64,000 bases of DNA, from contig NZ_JAOEGC010000002.1 in assembly GCF_031801495.1 (NCBI RefSeq), forward strand, positions 2,604,001 to 2,668,000. Reading direction: 5' to 3'. The position numbers were made by a program, and so were the translations under genes. Positions 57,793 through 64,000 of the stretch are shown here, piece after piece; position 1 is the first letter of the stretch, and each line of letters begins with the position of its first letter. The DNA comes from Agrobacterium tumefaciens_K. Its GTDB lineage: Bacteria > Pseudomonadota > Alphaproteobacteria > Rhizobiales > Rhizobiaceae. Below the pieces are notes generated by a model that had not been told where the DNA came from, did no database searches, and was given only the letters and a program-made list of their open reading frames with translations.

Positions 57793-58520
57793 ACCAGCGA
57801 CGGCTGGCCTTCACGGACAATCAGCCGGGTTTCGACAGAACCGACGATGATGCAGGTGGCCATGTCCGCCATGTCGCTGTGCGCTTCCGACAAGGGAACC
57901 ACGCGCATCCGCTCATCCGGACGGCCCGCGGCACGACCGAAAATCACCGGCACGCTTCCCGGCAGATGAGCGCGCAGGATGTCGAACGCAGTGGTTAGTT
58001 GATGCGGTCGCGCCTTGCTGACGGGATTGTAAAACGCCATCACGAATCCGGCTTCCGCCGCCGCAATCAGACGCTTTTCAATGATGCCCCAGGGCTTGAG
58101 ATTGTCGGAGAGCGAGACAGCGCAAAAATCGTGACCGAGGGGTGCGCCCGCGCGTGCGGCGACAGCCAGCATGGCCGTGACACCGGGCACGACGGAAAAT
58201 TCGATATTGCGCCATTCGGCAGGACCGCCTTCCATCGCCTCGCACACGGCGGCCGCCATGGCAAAAACACCCGGATCGCCGCCGGAAACGACACAGACGT
58301 TGCCACCGGATGCGGCAAGTCTCAGCGCCTGCCCGGCGCGCGAGATTTCCTCGCGATTGTCGGATGCGTGGCGACGCTGATCTGCACGAAGCGACAGGCG
58401 GTCGAGGTAGGGAATATAACCGAAGAAGTCCTCTGCCGCTTCGACAGCAGCCAATGCCTCCGGCGTGATCTGCTCCAGATTGCCGGGACCAAGGCCAACG
58501 ACCGTAAGCCTGCCTGTCAT
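57759..58520 (-). CDS. cobJ: Precorrin-3B C17-methyltransferase
   Basis: CobJ methylates C-17 with ring contraction. The 253-residue protein has VVGLGPGNLEQITPEALAAV, DFFGYIPYLDRLSLRADQRR, VCVVSGGDPGVFAMAAAVCE and MAFYNPVSKARPHQLTTAFD, diagnostic of CobJ/CbiH. It overlaps cobI by four bases (58517-58520) and the convergent cobK by 34. Confidence 0.95.
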   Translation of the reverse strand: MTGRLTVVGLGPGNLEQITPEALAAVEAAEDFFGYIPYLDRLSLRADQRRHASDNREEISRAGQALRLAASGGNVCVVSGGDPGVFAMAAAVCEAMEGGPAEWRNIEFSVVPGVTAMLAVAARAGAPLGHDFCAVSLSDNLKPWGIIEKRLIAAAEAGFVMAFYNPVSKARPHQLTTAFDILRAHLPGSVPVIFGRAAGRPDERMRVVPLSEAHSDMADMATCIIVGSVETRLIVREGQPSLVYSPRFSARES

Positions 58521-59299
58521 GGCGCGTCCTCGGACAAGGGACGGTCTTTCCAGCCTGGAACGAGCACCAGAGAGAAATAGGGCGCGGGCGAGCCGTCCCG
58601 CTCGATAAGCCGCAGCGCCTGACCGTTCTCCATGGTGCCGCGCTCGACATACAGCGCGCCTTCCAGTTTTCCCGCCTTTTCAAGCGCCCGGCGAATTTTC
58701 GGCAGGTTGCGCCCGACTTTCATGATGACCGCGCCATCCGTCCCGGAAAGACGCGTGGTCAACGTCTCCTCATCGAGCGTGCCGGGAAGGACACTGAGGA
58801 TATCATCACCCTGAACGAGCGGCAGTCCGGCCATGGACCAGCAGCCGGACATGGCGGTGATGCCCGCCACGACTTCCGCCGGATAGGACGGAGCAAGACG
58901 CAGGTGCAGATGCATGTAGGAGCCGTAAAACAGCGGATCGCCTTCCGACAGCACCGCCACGTTGCGCCCGGCATCGAGGTGCGCGGCAATATCCTTCGCC
59001 GACTGATCAAAAAAGGCCGCAATGGCCCCGCGATAGTCGTCTCCGTTCTTGTCGCTCTCAACGGTAACGGGATAGACGAGCGGCATTTCCAGCGTGCCGG
59101 GTCGAATGAAGGCTTCGACGATGCGGCGTCCGTTACCCGTGCTGCCCTTCTTGCAGAAGAATGCGACGACATCGGCCGTGTCGATGGCCCGCACCGCTTT
59201 CAGGGTCAGCAGTTCAGGATCGCCCGGACCGGTGCCGACGCCAACCAGTTTGCCTTTCAGCGCCTTCTGCGGCGTCGGCTCCAAAAGTGCTGCACTCAT
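58517..59299 (-). CDS. cobI: Precorrin-2 C20-methyltransferase
   Basis: CobI methylates C-20 of precorrin-2. The 260-residue protein has LVGVGTGPGDPELLTLKAVR, VAVLSEGDPLFYGSYMHLHL, VAGITAMSGCWSMAGLPLV and GTMENGQALRLIERDG, as in the CobI/CbiL family. It lies between cobH and cobJ with four-base overlaps on both sides. Confidence 0.95.
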   Translation of the reverse strand: MSAALLEPTPQKALKGKLVGVGTGPGDPELLTLKAVRAIDTADVVAFFCKKGSTGNGRRIVEAFIRPGTLEMPLVYPVTVESDKNGDDYRGAIAAFFDQSAKDIAAHLDAGRNVAVLSEGDPLFYGSYMHLHLRLAPSYPAEVVAGITAMSGCWSMAGLPLVQGDDILSVLPGTLDEETLTTRLSGTDGAVIMKVGRNLPKIRRALEKAGKLEGALYVERGTMENGQALRLIERDGSPAPYFSLVLVPGWKDRPLSEDAP

Positions 59300-59928
59300 A
59301 GACCGGCCCTCGCAATGGCATTGACGGCAGCAGCCGTCATGGCTGAACCGCCCATACGACCCTTGACGATGGCGTAGGGAATGCGGAGACCGCTTTCCTC
59401 GAGCGCATCCTTGGATTCCATGGCGCCAACGAAACCGACCGGCATACCAATGATGGCGGCAGGACGGGGCGCTCCCTTCTCCAGCATCTCCAGAAGATAG
59501 AAAAGTGCGGTCGGCGCGTTACCGATGGCAACGAGCGCACCTTCCATCTTGTCGGCCCACAGATCGAGAGCGGCCGCAGAACGGGTATTGCCAATTGCCT
59601 TCGCAAGCTCCGGGGTGCGCGGATCGCGCAAGGTGCAGATCACCTCGTTTCCGGCTGGTAGACGGGCTCGGGTAACGCCGTGTGACACCATCTCGGCGTC
59701 GCATAGAATGGGTTTCCCCCCCGCAAGCGCGCCACGCGCCGCCGACACGAAATCCGGAGAAAAGCGGAAATGCCGTGTCGCTTCCACCTGTCCGCACGCG
59801 TGGATCATACGGATGGCGATATCCGCCTGCTCTGGCGTGAAAGCCGAAAGATCGGCTTCTTCGCGGATGATGGCGAAGGAGCGCTCATAGATCGCATCGC
59901 CGTTGCGGATATAGTCGTATTCGGTCAT
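59296..59928 (-). CDS. cobH: Precorrin-8X methylmutase
   Basis: CobH moves a methyl group from C-11 to C-12, making hydrogenobyrinic acid. The 210-residue protein has the catalytic His43 in AIRMIHACGQVEATRHF, ILCDAEMVSHGVTRARLPAG, and GMPVGFVGAMESKDALEESG with GRMGGSAMTAAA at the C-terminus. It overlaps cobG (59925-59928) and cobI (59296-59299) by four bases each. Confidence 0.96.
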   Translation of the reverse strand: MTEYDYIRNGDAIYERSFAIIREEADLSAFTPEQADIAIRMIHACGQVEATRHFRFSPDFVSAARGALAGGKPILCDAEMVSHGVTRARLPAGNEVICTLRDPRTPELAKAIGNTRSAAALDLWADKMEGALVAIGNAPTALFYLLEMLEKGAPRPAAIIGMPVGFVGAMESKDALEESGLRIPYAIVKGRMGGSAMTAAAVNAIARAGL

Positions 59929-61283
59929 CGGTCATCCTGTCGGAGCGCCGCGCCAACCTTTTCCCTGCCCAGACGGACAAACAGGCTGCGGGCATTTTCC
60001 CCGGGCTTATGTTCTTTTTCGTAAAGTCGGGCAAGCCGCGAAAGCGCAGCCTGTAGGTCATGAAGCGGCAAAACAACGTCCGGCGCATCGGAAACACGGC
60101 CCGACAGCGAAAAAGACAGTCCTTCGGGCGAGCCGGAAAAGGCAAGAAGCGAGGCGGCAGGGTGGGCGCATCCCTTGCCGCAACCGGACAAATGCAGCGT
60201 CAGCGACCCATCCAGCAGCGATGCGCATTCCCTTGCTGCAAAGGCCGCGAGTTCATGGGTTGGAATAAAGGCCGAGGCGCACGCAGGCGAACCGGAGCAG
60301 ACTGCAATGGAAGATCGCGGATCGTTATCCGAAACGATGAAACCGGACACTTCGGCGTGGGCCATCAGAGCCTCGCATTGCTCCCGATCACCGAAGAAAA
60401 ACAAGCCATGCGCCGGACCTGGCCTGATCGCACTGATACCGGCAATCGATGCGTATCGGCAAAACGCCGAAAGGGAATCGGCTGCGAGCTGTCCGAAAGC
60501 CGGTGCGACGCCAACAGCAAAACGATCACCACCCACATCCATCAGGCCATAAGGCGATTGTGGCGCGCCGGATGGCGCGTCGATCGACGGCTCAAGCAGC
60601 ACGTCGCCACAAATGGAGCGCACGGTATTGCCATCCAGATCGCGCCCCCGCGCAAGTGTTCCGCCTGCAGCAAGATGAGACAGAAGCGCGATAGCGGCGT
60701 CGACAGCATGTTCGGGAAGAAGCCGTCCGACCCTCAATGCCTTGCCTTCCGATCCACCCAACATCAGATGCCAGAATATCTGTCCATCGATCCGCTCAGC
60801 CTTGAGACGGATATCGGCAAGAAGATCACCCATCCCGACATGCCCGCCACCATCGACGATAACGGACATTTTTGCGGCAACCCGCCCATGCAGACGTAAC
60901 GCCGATGATCGTTCACGAATCAGGCTCACAAGTGGAACCGGATCAGCCACTTCCAGAGCATCCCGACCGCCAAGCGGCGACGATTCAACTGCCAGTCCTT
61001 CCCGAACGGGCAAACCGAGTGCCATGACGTCGTTTTCGAGCACGCAAGCACTTGCGGCTGTCAAACCACGAAACTGCAGCCCGCCGCGCGCGGTAACATC
61101 AATCAAACCATTGCCGTGGCGGGTGGTCAGCTCGCAGAGATCGATCAGGTCCTGCGGCGAGATGTCGTCGGTGAAAGCTACACGGGACAGCAGTCCGTCG
61201 CCGGTCTGCATTGGCGCAGACAAGGCCGGGCAGAGGCCGCGACGGGAAAACGGCTGAACGGGATCGACACGTGCCGCTCTCAT
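59925..61283 (-). CDS. cobG: Precorrin-3B synthase (CobG)
   Basis: CobG uses O2 to hydroxylate precorrin-3A, which marks this pathway as the aerobic one. The 452-residue protein has the two-repeat sulfite-reductase-like fold (GLLSRVAFTDDISPQDL, TARGGLQFRGLT) and the [4Fe-4S] cysteines in VCSGSPACASA and LSGCGKGCAHPA. The ATG 61283 is used because it overlaps the cobN stop by four bases. The organism therefore does not need the CobZ alternative known from Rhodobacter. Confidence 0.95.
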   Translation of the reverse strand: MRAARVDPVQPFSRRGLCPALSAPMQTGDGLLSRVAFTDDISPQDLIDLCELTTRHGNGLIDVTARGGLQFRGLTAASACVLENDVMALGLPVREGLAVESSPLGGRDALEVADPVPLVSLIRERSSALRLHGRVAAKMSVIVDGGGHVGMGDLLADIRLKAERIDGQIFWHLMLGGSEGKALRVGRLLPEHAVDAAIALLSHLAAGGTLARGRDLDGNTVRSICGDVLLEPSIDAPSGAPQSPYGLMDVGGDRFAVGVAPAFGQLAADSLSAFCRYASIAGISAIRPGPAHGLFFFGDREQCEALMAHAEVSGFIVSDNDPRSSIAVCSGSPACASAFIPTHELAAFAARECASLLDGSLTLHLSGCGKGCAHPAASLLAFSGSPEGLSFSLSGRVSDAPDVVLPLHDLQAALSRLARLYEKEHKPGENARSLFVRLGREKVGAALRQDDR

Positions 61284-64000
61284 GCCCTCACCCTCTCCCC
61301 ACGCGGAACGATCAGCATTTCCAGCTCGGCATCCACCGCATTGCGACGGCTGTGCCACAGGTTACGGCGACGGGCAGACAGAAAACGCTGCGCCATGACT
61401 TCGGCCGCCTGCGGATTTTCCCGCAGGATGAAATCACGCACCGCCTCGTCACCAAAATAGGCATCGTACAATGCTTCGATCAGTGAAGAAGAAACGGCAT
61501 GCGTGGTTTCGGCAAAGCCGATCAACCGGTCCACGGTTTCGGCAAACTCTGCCGCACCACGCGGACCATGCCGCATCTGGCCAGCGATGAAACGCGGATT
61601 GATGGCGCGGGCACGAACCACACGCGTGATCGCCTGCGCGATTGAGCGCGCACGAGGACGGGCAGGATCGGTGGTATCCAGCGCCACGATATCGGCCGCC
61701 TGCCCAAGCAACGCCTTGGCGGCGGCAAATCCACCGATGAAAGCCACGTCCGACGATCCGTCCAGCAGATCGCGCCCAGGATCGTCGCCCGTATGGACCA
61801 GCAATTCGGCCTTTTCGACCTGTGAAGCAAAACCGGCATCTTCGGAAACATCGAGGCCGTCCGCGCCACCGAAGGCATGGCTGGCGGCCTCCAGATAGGT
61901 GCGGCCGAGGCCCTCGCGCTCATCCCAATTGCCGCTTGCGAGTTTTTCCTCGATTCCGGCGCCATAGGTGCCCGGCGCGGAGCCGAAAATACGAGCCGGA
62001 ATGGACCCAAGCGCCGCAGCCTCTTCCGCCAGCGGATTGTCGCCCGGCGCCTCTTCCCGTCGCGCAATCACTTTCGCAGCAGCGTCCAGCAGGGCAATCA
62101 GCGCCGGAAACATGTCACGGAACAAGCCGGAAATACGGAAGGTCACATCGACGCGCGGACGCCCGAGCGCCGCCGGTGGCAGAACCTCGATGCCTGTCAC
62201 GCGGCCTGTCCCCGGATCATAGGTGGGACGCGCGCCCATCAGATGCAGCGCCTGAGCGACGTCTTCACCGCCATTACGCAGCGAAGCCGAGCCCCAGAGA
62301 TCGAACACCAGATGTTTCGGCCAGTCGCCATGACTTTGCAGATAGTGGCGAAGCACTTCCTCCCCCGCCATGCGGCCCAGCTCAAACGCCGTCGGCGTCG
62401 GCATGGTACGGGGATCGGCAGCATAAAGGTTACGACCCGTCGGCAGCACATCGAGACGGCCACGCGCAGGAGCACCGGAAGGGCCGGGCTTTATATGCTG
62501 GCCATCAAGCGCCGCAAGCAACGCCGACTTTTCACCGGCAGCACTTTGCAGTCGCAGCGGATCGGTTTCACCCAACGCACTGCGGCCAAAAATATGCTGG
62601 CCGTCCTTGATGGCAAAATCCTTCAGGTCACAGAGAAAAGCATCGATACGGGAAAGCGCCGTATCCGCATCGTCCTGCGTGTCGACCCCTGCATCGGCCG
62701 CAAGCCCTGTATCGCGAGCCTTTTCGACAATCAGTTTCGCCAGCCGGTCACGACGGCGACGGTCCAGTCCGTCCGCCTGCGCATATTCGTCTACGAGCTG
62801 TTCAAGCGCCGCGTGATCCGAAGAAAGACCGGCATCAACGAGCAGGGGCGGGACATGACCGATGGTAACCGCAGCAATGCGGCGTTTGGCGACCGCTGCC
62901 TCACCTGGATTCGAAACGATGAAGGGATAGATGACCGGCAAAGCGCCTGCGACGATTTCTGGAAAGCAGCTGCCGGAAACCGCAACGGTCTTGCCCGGCA
63001 GCCATTCCAGCGTGCCGTGCGCGCCGACATGCACGATGGCATGGGCATCCAGTTCCCTCTGCATCCACGCGCCGAACGCCGTGAGCGCGTGACGGGGCGG
63101 AAGGGCCGGGTCGTGATAATCGACCCGCCGATCTTCGTTTCGGCCGCGATCCGGCGCAAGAGCGACTATGACCGAGCCGAAGTTGGCGGCACGAAACCGA
63201 AATGCTCCGTCAACAACGGCCTCGTCCTGCCCAGAACCGCCCCACGTGGCTTCGAGCGCAGAATTCGCGTCGTCCGGCAATGTCGCGCGAAACGCCTCAT
63301 AGGTGGAAAGGTCGATCCGCGCCCGCTCCTGCTCCACCCGGTCAAGCAAGGCACGCGCCGTCTCTGGAATATCCGACACGGAATATCCCGCAGCCTTCAG
63401 GTCGCGCAGCATTTCCAGAACGCTTTGCGGAACGTCCAGCCCGACGGCATAGCCCGTTCGCCCCGGCGCAGCCCCAGGATAATCCGGCATCAGGATTACG
63501 ATACGGCGATCTTTGCGCAGCGTCTGTTTCAGCCGCAGGAAAGCGGCAATGCGGTTCGCGACCTGCTCGACACGATCCGGCTCCGGCACGTTGACAGGCG
63601 CCGAACCGCCCTGCGCACCGGGCCGCTTGAACGACAGAACTCCTGCCAGTATCCGGCCATCCAGCTCAGGCAGGACCACATGCATGGCAAGGTCGGAAGG
63701 ATTGAGGCCACGCGCGTTTTCTGCCCAACCATCGCGCCGGGTCGTCGCCATGATGACCTGAAAAACAGGCGCACCAAGCCGGTCGAACAGGGTTTTGCCT
63801 TCTCCATCCACTTGGCTGGCAAAGGCAGTCGCCGCAATGATCGCCGCTGGCTTAACTCTCGGGAGCACCGTCTCCAGAAAACGGATCGCATCGGCATCCT
63901 TCAGACCGCTCACAAAGATCGGCAGCGGTGCGAATCCGCGATCACGCAGAGCTTTAAACAACGCGTCGACAGGCGCCACATCCAATGCCAGTAGCATGGA
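61280..64000 (-). CDS. cobN: Cobaltochelatase subunit CobN (C-terminal ~906 residues)
   Basis: CobN is the large subunit of the ATP-dependent cobaltochelatase CobNST, which inserts cobalt into hydrogenobyrinate a,c-diamide. The gene runs off the right edge; the frame is open to base 64000, and the full family length is about 1270 residues. Visible parts include IVILMPDYPGAAPGRTGYAV, AIVHVGAHGTLEWLPGKTVA, LVFDLWGSASLRNGGEDVAQ and SNPGEAAVAKRRI, typical of CobN/BchH. CobS and CobT are not in this window. It is the first of the minus-strand run visible and overlaps cobG by four bases. Confidence 0.95.
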   Translation of the reverse strand, partial: SMLLALDVAPVDALFKALRDRGFAPLPIFVSGLKDADAIRFLETVLPRVKPAAIIAATAFASQVDGEGKTLFDRLGAPVFQVIMATTRRDGWAENARGLNPSDLAMHVVLPELDGRILAGVLSFKRPGAQGGSAPVNVPEPDRVEQVANRIAAFLRLKQTLRKDRRIVILMPDYPGAAPGRTGYAVGLDVPQSVLEMLRDLKAAGYSVSDIPETARALLDRVEQERARIDLSTYEAFRATLPDDANSALEATWGGSGQDEAVVDGAFRFRAANFGSVIVALAPDRGRNEDRRVDYHDPALPPRHALTAFGAWMQRELDAHAIVHVGAHGTLEWLPGKTVAVSGSCFPEIVAGALPVIYPFIVSNPGEAAVAKRRIAAVTIGHVPPLLVDAGLSSDHAALEQLVDEYAQADGLDRRRRDRLAKLIVEKARDTGLAADAGVDTQDDADTALSRIDAFLCDLKDFAIKDGQHIFGRSALGETDPLRLQSAAGEKSALLAALDGQHIKPGPSGAPARGRLDVLPTGRNLYAADPRTMPTPTAFELGRMAGEEVLRHYLQSHGDWPKHLVFDLWGSASLRNGGEDVAQALHLMGARPTYDPGTGRVTGIEVLPPAALGRPRVDVTFRISGLFRDMFPALIALLDAAAKVIARREEAPGDNPLAEEAAALGSIPARIFGSAPGTYGAGIEEKLASGNWDEREGLGRTYLEAASHAFGGADGLDVSEDAGFASQVEKAELLVHTGDDPGRDLLDGSSDVAFIGGFAAAKALLGQAADIVALDTTDPARPRARSIAQAITRVVRARAINPRFIAGQMRHGPRGAAEFAETVDRLIGFAETTHAVSSSLIEALYDAYFGDEAVRDFILRENPQAAEVMAQRFLSARRRNLWHSRRNAVDAELEMLIVPRGERVRA

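Noticed and set aside
61877..63994. 705-codon open frame antisense to cobN
   Set aside because: The opposite strand encodes CobN with clear motifs; this frame shows no recognisable domain and has the Arg/His-rich look of a shadow.
1..64000. Mobile elements, prophage, CRISPR arrays, tRNA or rRNA genes
   Set aside because: No transposase, integrase, phage or Cas sequence, no regularly spaced repeats, and no tRNA or rRNA signature were found in the intergenic regions read by eye. A tRNA or covariance-model search would settle small RNAs.

Overview
This window is chromosomal DNA of an alphaproteobacterium of the order Hyphomicrobiales (Rhizobiales), most likely the Brucella/Ochrobactrum group. 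The evidence is the set and order of genes (trcR/DUF1013, a SUV3-like helicase with an S4 protein, phaR-phaA-phaB, bfd-bfr with an Irr-type box, and the block rplU-rpmA-GNAT-GNAT-obg-proB-proA-nadD-rsfS-rlmH-envC-ctpA-rppH), GANTC (CcrM-type) sites, a CtrA-type box, and an aerobic cobalamin cluster that uses cbiD. The assignment comes from reading proteins, not from a database search. Almost all of the window is dense core genome. I see no tRNA, rRNA, insertion sequence, prophage or CRISPR array.

Layout. 1-7.9 kb: the 5' part of acs (cut by the left edge), trcR, yggS, the leuS-lptE-holA operon, fdxA and an S4-domain gene. 7.9-13.5 kb: a large SUV3-like helicase with an arginine/glycine/aspartate-rich tail, a 366-base gap holding 11 GANTC sites, a UbiH-family hydroxylase and tesB. 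13.5-19.3 kb: glnK-amtB behind a sigma-54 promoter, ftsK behind a CtrA-type box, and lolA. 19.4-23.3 kb: xthA, a lone cyclic-nucleotide-binding protein, an OmpR-type response regulator, an L,D-transpeptidase and a CarD/CdnL regulator. 23.3-33.5 kb: a 1586-residue NAD-glutamate dehydrogenase, an MFS transporter, the polyhydroxybutyrate genes phaR/phaAB, and bfd-bfr.

33.5-45.6 kb is one long minus-strand block combining ribosome biology (rplU, rpmA, obg, rsfS, rlmH), two acetyltransferases, proline synthesis (proBA), NAD synthesis (nadD), cell-wall remodelling (envC-like, ctpA, a divergent polysaccharide deacetylase) and rppH. 46-51.3 kb holds a mini-zincin, a CitE/HpcH-type lyase with a DUF1737 partner, a small membrane protein, leuD, leuB and a di-haem cytochrome c peroxidase.

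51.4-64 kb is a compact cobalamin cluster: cobB, cobA, cbiD, cobM, cobE, cobL, cobK, cobJ, cobI, cobH, cobG and most of cobN (cut by the right edge). Most neighbouring genes overlap by a few bases. cbiD and cobK are inverted inside the minus-strand run, so their 3' ends overlap cobM and cobJ in antisense, and the start codons of cobK and cobL overlap head to head. The set is the oxygen-dependent route (cobG, late cobN chelatase), with the 'anaerobic' enzyme CbiD where CobF would be expected.

The observations most worth a second look are the GANTC cluster at 11065-11284, the apparent lack of a canonical start codon for rsfS, the CtrA-type box before ftsK, and the interlocked strand arrangement of the cob genes.
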